Assembly (NCBI GenBank): GCA_002722095.1
Contig: PBKG01000016.1
Location: 124,001-188,000 of the forward strand
Source: Rhodospirillaceae bacterium
Lineage (GTDB): Bacteria; Pseudomonadota; Alphaproteobacteria; UBA8366
Direction of reading: 5' to 3'
Length of the DNA stretch: 64,000 nucleotides
In this document: piece after piece, positions 53,206 to 61,904 of the stretch
Layout: each line of letters begins with the position of its first letter
Position numbering within the stretch: the first letter of the stretch is position 1
Program-made: the position numbers and the translations under genes
Notes under the pieces: model-generated
The model's input: the letters and a program-made list of their open reading frames with translations, nothing else
Database searches by the model: none
Told to the model about the DNA's origin: nothing

Positions 53206-54354
53206 ATGAGCGAAACAGAACAAGACGACCTGATCCTCGAATCTCTCGACCGGTTCCTCACTCGCGACGTGGAACCCCATGTCATGGAGCTCGAACATAA
53301 CGATATTTGGCCGGAGGAAATCGTCGCCAAAATGGCCGACCTCGGTCTCTTCGGCGCCATCATTCGCGAGGAGTATGGCGGGCTCGGCCTGTCCTGCCTG
53401 ACCTATGCCAAGATTGTCGAACGGGTGAGCCGCACCTGGATGTCGCTGTCGGGCATCTTCAATTCCCATTTGATCATGGCCTCGGCGGTTCAGCGCTTCG
53501 GGACCGAAGAACAGCGCAAAAAATGGCTGCCCAAATTCGCTGCCGGCGAGTTGCGGGGTGGACTCGCGCTGACCGAACCCAGTTGCGGCACCGATTTGCA
53601 GGCAATCCGCACCCGTGCGGTCAAGGACGGCAACGACTACGTGATCAACGGCACCAAGATGTGGATTTCGAATGGCATCCACGGCCATGTTTTCGCCGTG
53701 ATGGTCAAAACCGATATGGAGATTGAGCCCCGTCACAAAGGCATCAGTCTGTTCCTGGTTGAGAAAGGCGAGGGCTTCGAACCCTCCCGCAAGCTTGAGA
53801 AGCTCGGATACAAAGGCATCGATTCCGCCGAGCTCGTATTCGAAGATTGCCGGGTGCCGCCGGAAAATCTGGTTGGCGGCGAGGAAGGCCAGGGCTTCAA
53901 ACACGTCATGGGGGGACTCGAGCTCGGGCGCATCAACGTTGCCGCCCGCGGTGTTGGCGTCAGCCAGGCAGCGCTCGACGAGGCGGTAAAATACTCCCAA
54001 CAGCGCGAGACCTTCGGCAAGCCGATCCATAAACACCAAGCGATCCAGCTCATGCTGGCCGACATGGCGACCCGCACCGAGGCCGCGCGGCTCCTGGTTC
54101 ACCGGGCCGCCGAAGCATTCGACAAGGGCGAGCGCTGCGATATGGAAGCGGGTATGGCCAAACTGTTCGCAACCGAGGCGGCGATTTCGAGTTCGATGGA
54201 AGCGATGCGCATCCACGGCGGCTACGGATATTCGAAGGAATTCCCGGTTGAGCGGCTCTATCGCGATGCACCGCTGCTGACCATCGGCGAAGGCACCAAC
54301 GAGCTGCAACGGATCATCATCGCCCGCCAGCTCATCGATCGGAATCCGATTTAA
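53206..54354 (+). CDS. Acyl-CoA dehydrogenase (canonical active site)
   Basis: A 382-residue acyl-CoA dehydrogenase that keeps the full set of motifs: LTEPSCGTDLQAIRTRA, WISNGIHGHVF, YSQQRETFGKPIHKHQAIQ and the catalytic Glu in TIGEGTNELQRIIIARQLI. It differs from the tandem pair upstream, which lack that Glu. It starts three bases after the MaoC gene, and the CaiB gene follows after one base, so the operon is tight. Glutaryl- or short branched-acyl-CoA are plausible substrates. Confidence 0.92.
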   Translation: MSETEQDDLILESLDRFLTRDVEPHVMELEHNDIWPEEIVAKMADLGLFGAIIREEYGGLGLSCLTYAKIVERVSRTWMSLSGIFNSHLIMASAVQRFGTEEQRKKWLPKFAAGELRGGLALTEPSCGTDLQAIRTRAVKDGNDYVINGTKMWISNGIHGHVFAVMVKTDMEIEPRHKGISLFLVEKGEGFEPSRKLEKLGYKGIDSAELVFEDCRVPPENLVGGEEGQGFKHVMGGLELGRINVAARGVGVSQAALDEAVKYSQQRETFGKPIHKHQAIQLMLADMATRTEAARLLVHRAAEAFDKGERCDMEAGMAKLFATEAAISSSMEAMRIHGGYGYSKEFPVERLYRDAPLLTIGEGTNELQRIIIARQLIDRNPI

Positions 54355-54355
54355 C

Positions 54356-55552
54356 ATGCTGCCCCTCGAAGGCGTTCGTATCCTAGCGGTCGAGCAATAT
54401 GGTGCAGGCCCCTGCGGCACCCAGTACCTTGCCGATCTCGGGGCCGAGGTCATCAAAATCGAAAGCCCCCACGACGATGGCGACATGGCGCGTGCGGTCG
54501 GGCCCTATTTTTTGGGTGACGGCAAGAGCACGGCGGCCAGCGAATTCTTTCAATCCTTCAATCGCAACAAGCGGAGCATCACCTTGGACCTCGGCTGCGA
54601 TGAAGGCCAAGTGGTTTTGCATGATCTGATCAAATCCGCCGACGCGTTGTGCGGCAATATGCGGGGCGACGTGCCCGAGAAGCTCGGTCTCACCTACGAA
54701 AGCTTGAGCAAGGTCAATCCCAAGATCGTGTGTGCCTTCCTGACAGCCTATGGGCGCCAGGGTCCGCGCAAAAATTGGCCCGGCTTCGATTATCTGATGC
54801 AGGCGGAGGCGGGCTATTTTTCGCTCACCGGCGAAGTGGATACGCCACCGACCCGAATGGGGCTGTCACTGGTCGATATCATGACCGGCCAGACCATGGC
54901 GCTCGCCTGTGTGTCGGCCATCGTCCGGGCGCGGGACACCGGCAAAGGCCAGAATATCGACACCAACCTGTTCGACCTCGCGCTGTCCAATCTCGGATAT
55001 CTCGGCGCCTGGTATCTGAACGAAGGCCACGTGCAAGGCCGCGAACAGCGGTCCGGCCACCCGTCGCTGGTTCCATGTGCACAATTTACCACCAAGGACG
55101 GCTGGATATTCTTGATGTGCAACAAGGAAAAGTTCTGGCCTAATCTCTGCGAAAAAATCGGCCGGCCGGGACTCGGGACCGACCCGCGTTACGCCCGCTT
55201 CAAGAACCGGCTCGAACACCGCCAGGAAATTCAGGACCTGTTGGACGATGCGCTTTCGGCAAGAACCACCGAGGAATGGCTAAACCATTTTGCTGGTTCC
55301 GTCCCCGCCGCGCCGATCCTCGATGTGGGACAAGCGATCGAGAATCCGTTCGTCATCGACCGCGGCAAGCATATGCAACTCACCTTGCAGGACGGCACCC
55401 CGTTTCGCTTGCTGGACGCCCCTTTCGAGACCGGCACACCCACGCCCAACAATCCGGCGCCGGAACTAGGGGCGGATACAGACGATATCTTGGCCGGGAT
55501 CGGCTATGACGACGCACGGATTGCGGCGCTGAGGAAAAACAGCGTGATCTGA
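54356..55552 (+). CDS. CaiB/BaiF-family CoA-transferase
   Basis: Class III CoA-transferase of 398 residues. It begins MLPLEGVRILAVEQYGAGPCGTQYLADLGAEVIKIESPHDDGD, has RNKRSITLDLGCDEGQ, the catalytic Asp in PGFDYLMQAEAGYFSLTG, and C-terminal NPFVIDRGKHMQ. It moves CoA from a donor such as succinyl-CoA to the pathway acid. It is the last gene of the operon, ending near the convergent egtD. In the itaconate, glutarate and HMG pathways such a transferase carries out the activation step, beside or instead of the ligases upstream. Confidence 0.92.
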   Translation: MLPLEGVRILAVEQYGAGPCGTQYLADLGAEVIKIESPHDDGDMARAVGPYFLGDGKSTAASEFFQSFNRNKRSITLDLGCDEGQVVLHDLIKSADALCGNMRGDVPEKLGLTYESLSKVNPKIVCAFLTAYGRQGPRKNWPGFDYLMQAEAGYFSLTGEVDTPPTRMGLSLVDIMTGQTMALACVSAIVRARDTGKGQNIDTNLFDLALSNLGYLGAWYLNEGHVQGREQRSGHPSLVPCAQFTTKDGWIFLMCNKEKFWPNLCEKIGRPGLGTDPRYARFKNRLEHRQEIQDLLDDALSARTTEEWLNHFAGSVPAAPILDVGQAIENPFVIDRGKHMQLTLQDGTPFRLLDAPFETGTPTPNNPAPELGADTDDILAGIGYDDARIAALRKNSVI

Positions 55553-55563
55553 AGCCGTCGCCT

Positions 55564-56541
55564 TCAGGCGGGAACTTCCAGAAAATGAACGCTGAACAGC
55601 CGATCCGGATCGGTCCAAACTTGCACCGGGCTAAAGCCGGCCTTGGCAGCCAGCGCCTGAAACTCCTCAATGTCGTATTTGTAGGAATTCTCGGTGTGGA
55701 TATGTTCGCCCTTCGCGAACGAGAACTCGCGATCGCCGACCGTCACCGTTTGAGCCGCGAGGCTTTCGATATGCATTTCGATCCGGCCGTGGTCCTCATC
55801 ATAGAACGCGACATGGGCAAACTTTCCCATATCGAAACTGGCATCGAGCTCCCGATTGATACGTACGAGCAAATTAAGATTGAAGGCTTCCGTAATACCT
55901 GCGACGTCGTTGTAGGCCGCATTCAAGATTGCGGGGTCTTTCTTGAGGTCGACACCGATGAGCAAGCCACCGCCTTTACCCAACGTCGCGACGCAATTTG
56001 CGAGAAAATCGGCAGCCGCAGGCCGGTCGAAATTGCCGATTGTGGAACCGGGGAAGTAGCCGACCGGACGCCTGCCCGGCCCACCCAATCCAGCCGGTAA
56101 TTTAAAGGGCTTGGTGAAATCGGCGCAGATTACGTGTACTGCAAGCTCGGGATAGTCTTCCGATAGAGCACTGCTGGATGCGATCAGGAAATCCCGCGAA
56201 ATATCCACCGCGACATAGGCTGCGGGCGCTTCCAATTCGTCCAGGAGTAATCGCACCTTGCGGGAGGCACCGCTGCCATACTCGATCAGCTCCGCTTGTG
56301 GCCCTATGGCTTTCGCCATCTCGTCAACCGAACTCTCCATTATCTTGAGCTCGGTCCGCGTCGGATAATATTGCGGAGAATCGCAAATCGAATCGAAAAG
56401 CTGAGAGCCTTCCTCATCGTAAAAATATTTGCACGGCAATGACTTATCGGCCGCCCCGAGGCCGGACAGCACATCGGCCAGGAATGTGTCCTCATCGACG
56501 AGCGCGTCGTCGAAAGACTCAAATTGTTGGGAAATCGCCAT
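55564..56541 (-). CDS. egtD: L-histidine N-alpha-methyltransferase EgtD
   Basis: SAM-dependent enzyme of 325 residues that trimethylates histidine to hercynine, the first step of ergothioneine synthesis. Recognisable blocks are KYFYDEEGSQLFDSICDSPQYYPTRTELKIM, LIEYGSGASRKVRLLLDEL, YVAVDISRDFLIASS, GYFPGSTIGNFDR and GGGLLIGVDLKKD. The start was placed at MAISQQ. No egtB lies beside it in this window, and the SUMF1-like gene near 13.5 kb does not look like EgtB. The end of the caiB operon is convergent with it. Confidence 0.93.
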   Translation of the reverse strand: MAISQQFESFDDALVDEDTFLADVLSGLGAADKSLPCKYFYDEEGSQLFDSICDSPQYYPTRTELKIMESSVDEMAKAIGPQAELIEYGSGASRKVRLLLDELEAPAAYVAVDISRDFLIASSSALSEDYPELAVHVICADFTKPFKLPAGLGGPGRRPVGYFPGSTIGNFDRPAAADFLANCVATLGKGGGLLIGVDLKKDPAILNAAYNDVAGITEAFNLNLLVRINRELDASFDMGKFAHVAFYDEDHGRIEMHIESLAAQTVTVGDREFSFAKGEHIHTENSYKYDIEEFQALAAKAGFSPVQVWTDPDRLFSVHFLEVPA

Positions 56542-56663
56542 AATTGCTGTCCAAATGCATTGAGCGGCCACCCTATAGGATGGCCGAAACGGACGCAATT
56601 ACACCCCTTCCGCTTGTCAGAGCAGCGTCAATGATCGACACTTGTTGTCACGGGAGGCTCGAA

Positions 56664-57389
56664 ATGCCGAATTGGTTTGTCGGATTTCTCACAGCACTGA
56701 CGTTGCTGATTGGAACAACGGTTTCCACATTTGCGACGGAGAATGTCGATCTGGAGCTGGTGCTCGCTGCTGATGGTTCCGGTTCCATCGACGATGCAGA
56801 GTTCGAGCTTCAGCGCAGAGGATATGCGGCCGCGATTACCAACCCGAGGGTTTTGGCAGCGATCACCGGCGGTATTCATCAAGCCATCGCCATTACCTAT
56901 GTGGAATGGGCTGCGCCGGACTCGGTCGCCACTGTGGTTGGCTGGCATATGATCCACGATGCCAAGTCCGCCAAGGCATTTGCCGACAAGCTGGTGAAAG
57001 CACCCCGCATGGTGGACGGATACAACTCGATCAGCGCGGCGATCCTTTACGGGGTCAACGAGATTGAGAAGAACGCCTATTCCGGAATACGAAAGATCAT
57101 CGATATTTCCGGCGACGGGCCGCAGATCAACGGCCCCCCGCTCCCCTTCGCGCGTAATTACGCGCTCTCCAAAGGCATCACCATAAACGCCATAGCCATC
57201 GATACGCCCTACGATCCACGTACCGGCCCCAATGGCGAGCCCCTCGCCGTGCACTACAAAAACGATGTTATCGGCGGCCAAAGCCCCTTCGTGCTCGTCG
57301 CCAAAGGCCGCAAGGATCTGGCGAAGGCGATTTTGAGGAAGTTGATTTTGGAGATTGCGGCGCGACCGACGTCGGATGTAACTCCCTAG
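56664..57389 (+). CDS. DUF1194 (VWA-like) exported protein
   Basis: A 241-residue protein with a signal peptide (MPNWFVGFLTALTLLIGTTV, cleaved near FAT-ENV) and a von Willebrand-factor-A-like domain. The MIDAS-type beginning is ELVLAADGSGSIDDAEFELQRRGY, with later KIIDISGDGPQINGP. DUF1194 proteins are common in alphaproteobacteria but their function is unknown. GGGAGGCTCGAA precedes the ATG. The open frame continues upstream, but nothing before this start looks like protein. Confidence 0.87.
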   Translation: MPNWFVGFLTALTLLIGTTVSTFATENVDLELVLAADGSGSIDDAEFELQRRGYAAAITNPRVLAAITGGIHQAIAITYVEWAAPDSVATVVGWHMIHDAKSAKAFADKLVKAPRMVDGYNSISAAILYGVNEIEKNAYSGIRKIIDISGDGPQINGPPLPFARNYALSKGITINAIAIDTPYDPRTGPNGEPLAVHYKNDVIGGQSPFVLVAKGRKDLAKAILRKLILEIAARPTSDVTP

Positions 57390-57438
57390 CCGGCTGTCAC
57401 AAAATTGTAATCATCCCGCTTCCGTGCAATACAGCGCC

Positions 57439-58635
57439 ATGGTGAAAATCAAACAAAAGCTCGCGCTACGGGCCTGTTGCGCAGCGCACGTTCTGCATGA
57501 CGGATTGACCGACATGCTGTACGCGCTGCTGCCGCTGTTGCGGGACGCGTTCGGGCTTAACTACCTGGAAGTCGGCATGATCCGCTCGGCCCATCGGGCC
57601 GCATCGGCGATTTTTCAGATTCCCGCCGGTGTGTGGTCGGAGCGCGTCGGGGAACGTTCGTTACTCGTGATCGGCATGGCGTTGGCCGGCGTCGCGTTCC
57701 TCAGTCTCGGATTCGCCGAGGGCTATTGGACCGTGCTGTTGTTCATTTTCCTGGCCGGCTGCGGCGATAGCTTTCACCATCCGCTGTCCTCCGCCATCAT
57801 CTCGCACGCCTATCCCGATGCCGGTCAGCGCACCGCGCTCGGCACCTACAATGCCTTCGGCGATGTGGGCAAGTTCCTGTTTCTCGGCCTCACCATTCTC
57901 ATGACCGCACCACTTGGATTTTCCTGGCAGGCGCCCGTTCTGGGTTTCGGCGCCGCGGCGCTCCTGCTTGCCGTCGCCACATACCTGTTGCTCAGCCGGG
58001 CGGCGGCAGGCGGGCCACCGGAGCTTCCATCGAAAGACGATAGTGTCGAGACGGTGACTGGCTGGGGCCTCAAACATACGCGGGGTTTTTTCGCGCTCAG
58101 TGTCATCGCCACGCTGGATATCACGACGCGGACCGGTTTTCTCATCTTCGTCGCCTTCCTCATGATCGAAAAAGGCGTGCCCACGGAATGGGCCGCGGCG
58201 GCAGTGTTGATAACCGTGTTCGGCGGGCTCTGCGGCAAGTTCGTCGTCGGGCAGATCGCCGAACGCATCGGCGTCACCCGCGCTATCGCGCTGACCGAGG
58301 TCGCCACCGCGGCCTTGATCGGCCTTGTCGTGGTGATGCCCAGCTACGCCGCCTTTTTTCTGCTGCCGGTCCTCGGCGTGTTCCTCAACGGCACTTCCAC
58401 GGCGATTTACGGGGCTGTGCCCGATCTTGTCGCGGGCGAAAAGCATTCACGCGCCTACGGGCTGATCTATACATTGAATGCGGTTTTCGGTCTGATAGCG
58501 CCGCTGCTATTCGGGCTGATTGCCGACTGGACCGACGTCACGACAACCTTGGTCGCGGTCGCACTGACCGTGGTTCCGACCATACCGCTCTGCGGCATGC
58601 TGGCGCGCGACCTCGATGAAGTGCGCGCCAACTAA
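57439..58635 (+). CDS. MFS transporter, tandem copy 1
   Basis: Twelve-helix major-facilitator protein of about 398 residues. It shows CCAAHVLHDGLTDMLYALLPLLRDAFGL (close to the fosmidomycin-resistance-type family), the MFS loop GVWSERVGERSLL and VLGVFLNGTSTAIYGAVPDL. A GTG at 57424 would add MQYSA; those bases are copied exactly before the next gene, so the GTG may be the actual start. No Shine-Dalgarno is seen. Substrate not known. Confidence 0.85.
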   Translation: MVKIKQKLALRACCAAHVLHDGLTDMLYALLPLLRDAFGLNYLEVGMIRSAHRAASAIFQIPAGVWSERVGERSLLVIGMALAGVAFLSLGFAEGYWTVLLFIFLAGCGDSFHHPLSSAIISHAYPDAGQRTALGTYNAFGDVGKFLFLGLTILMTAPLGFSWQAPVLGFGAAALLLAVATYLLLSRAAAGGPPELPSKDDSVETVTGWGLKHTRGFFALSVIATLDITTRTGFLIFVAFLMIEKGVPTEWAAAAVLITVFGGLCGKFVVGQIAERIGVTRAIALTEVATAALIGLVVVMPSYAAFFLLPVLGVFLNGTSTAIYGAVPDLVAGEKHSRAYGLIYTLNAVFGLIAPLLFGLIADWTDVTTTLVAVALTVVPTIPLCGMLARDLDEVRAN

Positions 58636-58716
58636 CACAAATTGCCAACAACGCCAGCGTTGCGGCGCGCGATCTCAGCAAATTGTAAAATTCACCGCGC
58701 CGTGCAATACAGCGCC

Positions 58717-59913
58717 ATGAGCAAAGACAAACAAAAAGCCGCGCTCAGAACATGTTGTGGCGCCCATATTTTGCACGATGGGCTAACCGACATACTCTAC
58801 GGGCTGCTGCCGCTCTTGCGGGAGGCTTTCGGTCTCACCTATGCGGAAGTGGGCATGATCCGTTCGGCCCACAGGGTTGCGACGGCGGCGCTGCAAATTC
58901 CGGTTGGTATGTGGTCGGAAAAGGCGGGCACACGGTCGCTACTGGTTGCGGGCACGATAATCGCGGGTGCGGGTTTCATTGGCCTCGGTTTCGCCAACGG
59001 TTTTTGGATGGTACTCGCTTTCATTTTTCTTGCCGGTTGCGGCGGCGCATTTCAGCATCCGCTCTCGTCGGCCATCATCTCCAACGCTTATCCGGGCGAA
59101 GGTCAGCGCGCCGCGCTCGGCACTTACAATGCGTTCGGCGACATCGGCAAGTTTCTATTTTTGGGATCGCTCATCCTGTGTACGGCGGGCCTCGGGTTCT
59201 CTTGGCAGGTGCCCGTGTTCGGTGCCGGTATCCTGTCGTTTGTCACGGCAATCGGTGTTCTGTTCGCCCTCAAGGCGGCATCCATCGGTGGCGCACCGGT
59301 GGTTCCGGACAAAGAAACAGTCGTGCAAACCGTCAACGGCTGGGGTGTCAAACATCGGCGGGGATTTTTTCTGCTCGGCACCGTCACGGCACTCGACAAC
59401 TCCACCCGCAACGGCTTTTTGACCTTCGCCGCCTTCCTGATGATCGAGAAAGGCGTCGCTACCGAATGGGCCGCACTGGCGGTGCTGTTCACCGTGTTTG
59501 GCGGCATGTGTGGAAAGATGGCAGTGGGTCTAATCGCCGAGCGTATCGGCGTCACCAAGACAATCGCACTCACCGAGTTCGCCACCTCTGCCTTGATCCT
59601 GCTGGTGGTTGTCACTCCGAGCCTCTACGCGTTTTTCCTGCTACCGGTCTTGGGAGTTTTTCTGAACGGCACCTCGTCGGCGATCTACGGCACCGTGCCC
59701 GATCTCATCGAGGGGCAAAAACACTCCCGCGCCTACGGGCTGATCTACACGCTGGGTTCGGTCTGCGGCATCGTCGCACCGCTCGTCTATGGCTTGTTGT
59801 CCGACTGGACCAGCATCACCACCGCCATGGTCGTCATCGCCGGAGTGGTGCTTTTGACTGTTCCGCTCTGCGGCCCGCTCGCGGTGGCGTTACGTGAGGC
59901 ACGAGCGACCTAA
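58717..59913 (+). CDS. MFS transporter, tandem copy 2
   Basis: About 398 residues, a tandem duplicate of the preceding MFS gene over its whole length (CCGAHILHDGLTDILYGLLPLLREAFGLTYAEVGMIRSAHR, GTYNAFGDIGKFLFLGSL, LGVFLNGTSSAIYGTVPDL). A GTG at 58702 gives the same MQYSAM start as copy 1. The duplication includes upstream DNA. Its stop overlaps that of the convergent quinone-oxidoreductase gene by four bases. Confidence 0.85.
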   Translation: MSKDKQKAALRTCCGAHILHDGLTDILYGLLPLLREAFGLTYAEVGMIRSAHRVATAALQIPVGMWSEKAGTRSLLVAGTIIAGAGFIGLGFANGFWMVLAFIFLAGCGGAFQHPLSSAIISNAYPGEGQRAALGTYNAFGDIGKFLFLGSLILCTAGLGFSWQVPVFGAGILSFVTAIGVLFALKAASIGGAPVVPDKETVVQTVNGWGVKHRRGFFLLGTVTALDNSTRNGFLTFAAFLMIEKGVATEWAALAVLFTVFGGMCGKMAVGLIAERIGVTKTIALTEFATSALILLVVVTPSLYAFFLLPVLGVFLNGTSSAIYGTVPDLIEGQKHSRAYGLIYTLGSVCGIVAPLVYGLLSDWTSITTAMVVIAGVVLLTVPLCGPLAVALREARAT

Positions 59914-60908
59914 ATCTCCATAACCACCCGGCCAATGGCCCGGCGATCTTGTACCTCCGCCATCGCTTCGCGGAATTGCTCGAGCGGGAAACGTGCATGC
60001 ACCGTCGGCTGGATTTGGCCCCCCTGCCACCAGTCCAGCAACTGTTTCTGCGCATCATCGACCCGGGGGGCATACTCGTCCCGCCGGTCCACAAGACCCC
60101 ATCCCACATATTCGCCGTAATTGAATCCCATGACGGAAATATTCTTCACCAGAAGAATATTATAGCCGACCTCGGGGATGCCGCCCGCCGCATACCCGAT
60201 ACTGACCAGCCGGCCGTCAGGCTTCAGACAGCTCAAAGTCTCCCGGGCCATATCTCCGCCGACAGGATCGTAAACCACATCGACGCCGCCGGATCGTTCC
60301 AGAACCTGTTTCTTGAGTTCGGACCCGTCGATGGCGGCAGCACCACGACTTTCGACAACGGCGCGTTTCTCTTCGCTGCTGGCAACGCCGATCACCGTCG
60401 CGCCCAGCGCGACGCCGATTTCCACCGCAGCCAATCCGACACCGCCCGCCGCGCCGTGAACGAGCAGCGTTTCGCCGCGGTCCAGCCGCGCGCGCCAGAT
60501 TAAGCCGCCGAAAGACGTCGGATAGGAGATCGCGAGCGCTGGAGCGGCATCGAAAGGTAGCTCTTCGGGCAGCACATGCAGGTTCACCGCCGGCACGCAG
60601 ACCTCTTCCGCATAGCCGCCCCAATCGATGGCCCCGAAAACCCGGTCGCCCGGTTTGATGCGGGTGACACCATCGGCCACGTCGAGTACTTCACCGGCGA
60701 TTTCAGTACCGGGGGCGAACGGCAGTGGCGGTTTCCGCTGATATTTGCCCGCCACCACCAGCGTGGTCGCAAAACTGACACCCGCATAGCGAACCGCGAT
60801 GCGGGCCTGACCCGGGCCCAACTCGGGCCGCGCCAGATCCGTCATTTTAAGGTCGTCGAAGTCGCACCATTCCTCGCAGAGGACGGCACGCATAGTTCCG
60901 TCGGTCAT
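59910..60908 (-). CDS. NADPH:quinone oxidoreductase-like zinc-independent MDR protein
   Basis: Medium-chain dehydrogenase/reductase of 332 residues in the quinone oxidoreductase group. FAPGTEIAGEVLDVADG and the nucleotide motif VHGAAGGVGLAAVEIGVALGATVIGVASS are clear; the Cys ligands of zinc alcohol dehydrogenases are absent. It reduces quinones or activated alkenes with NADPH. A TauD-family gene lies 24 bases upstream on the same strand. Confidence 0.9.
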   Translation of the reverse strand: MTDGTMRAVLCEEWCDFDDLKMTDLARPELGPGQARIAVRYAGVSFATTLVVAGKYQRKPPLPFAPGTEIAGEVLDVADGVTRIKPGDRVFGAIDWGGYAEEVCVPAVNLHVLPEELPFDAAPALAISYPTSFGGLIWRARLDRGETLLVHGAAGGVGLAAVEIGVALGATVIGVASSEEKRAVVESRGAAAIDGSELKKQVLERSGGVDVVYDPVGGDMARETLSCLKPDGRLVSIGYAAGGIPEVGYNILLVKNISVMGFNYGEYVGWGLVDRRDEYAPRVDDAQKQLLDWWQGGQIQPTVHARFPLEQFREAMAEVQDRRAIGRVVMEI

Positions 60909-60932
60909 GTCTCGAATGTCCTGATGAATATC

Positions 60933-61802
60933 CTAATGATAGGGGCGGTCGCCCTTCAGCTGCGCCCGGTGCATAACGCGGCGGGCGGAATCATCGAAGG
61001 CCTCGCGGCGATGCATGGCGCAGCGATTGTCCCACATCAACACATCGCCCAACTGCCAAGTATGCTCGTAGCCGAATTTCGGTTGGGTCGCGTGCAGCCA
61101 AAGACGGTCGAGCATTTCTTCGCTTTCCGCCAAGGGAAGTTCGTTGATGTAGCAATTCAGGCGCCGGCCCAGATAAAGGCATTTACGCCCGGTTTCCGGA
61201 TGGGTGCGCACCAGCGGATGCGTGGGGCCCGGCGATTTCGACGGGTCGGTCACTTCCGGATAATCCTTCCGGCGCTCGCCGGCGCTGGTATAGGTGAAAT
61301 CATGTTTGGCGGTGTAGTCGTCGATCTCGTCCTGCAACTCCTTGGGTAATGTTTCCCAGGCCTTGTACATGTTGAGAAATCCCGTATTACCGCCCGACGG
61401 AGGAATTTCCAGTGCATAGAGAATGCTGGCGGCCGGTGGAACTTCCACGAACGCGCTGTCCGTGTGCCAGGCACATTCGCCGGCGCCCAATTGTCCGATC
61501 GGCGCGCCGTTCTCTTTTACATTCGAAATCACGTTTATTTCGGGCGGAATCTCTTCTTGCTGATTGATCTTGTTTTTCAGGCCCAACAATTTCGTTGGCG
61601 GAAATTCGAGTTCGCCGAATTGCCGGGTAAAGGCGAGCAGCTGTTGGTCGGTTACCGTCTGTTTGCGAAACAGCAAAACGCAATGTTCGAGCCAGGCGTT
61701 TCGCACCGCCGCCAGCGTTTTATCGTCCCATTCTGCCGCCACATCGAGCCCCGTTACCTCGGCACCGATGCCGCCGTCGAGCTCCACTATGTCGAAATCC
61801 AT
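60933..61802 (-). CDS. TauD/TfdA-family Fe(II)/2-oxoglutarate dioxygenase
   Basis: A 289-residue dioxygenase starting at MDFDIVELDGG after CAGGGGGCGGAT; the open frame extends far upstream but that part is antisense to another gene. The Fe(II) facial triad can be read as His and Asp in CAWHTDSAF and His in DNRCAMHRR; 2-oxoglutarate-binding Thr/Arg residues are in HPLVRTHPETGRKCLYLG and RRVMHRAQLKG. Substrates in this family include taurine, sulfonates, alpha-ketoglutarate-dependent herbicides and others. It is divergent from the ornithine-cyclodeaminase-like gene. Confidence 0.9.
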   Translation of the reverse strand: MDFDIVELDGGIGAEVTGLDVAAEWDDKTLAAVRNAWLEHCVLLFRKQTVTDQQLLAFTRQFGELEFPPTKLLGLKNKINQQEEIPPEINVISNVKENGAPIGQLGAGECAWHTDSAFVEVPPAASILYALEIPPSGGNTGFLNMYKAWETLPKELQDEIDDYTAKHDFTYTSAGERRKDYPEVTDPSKSPGPTHPLVRTHPETGRKCLYLGRRLNCYINELPLAESEEMLDRLWLHATQPKFGYEHTWQLGDVLMWDNRCAMHRREAFDDSARRVMHRAQLKGDRPYH

Positions 61803-61904
61803 ATCCGCCCCCTGACGCGCTTGCTTGGCAAATTTCGTGGGAAAGCATACACAAATCGGACGCGCACTCAATAAAGGCCGAAACGTCGAAACGGGGAAGG
61901 ACGC

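Noticed and set aside
52675..54486. 603-codon open frame on the minus strand over the MaoC and acyl-CoA dehydrogenase genes
   Set aside because: It is antisense to two genes with clear family motifs; its translation is His/Arg/Ala-rich without domains and reflects the codon bias of the plus-strand genes.
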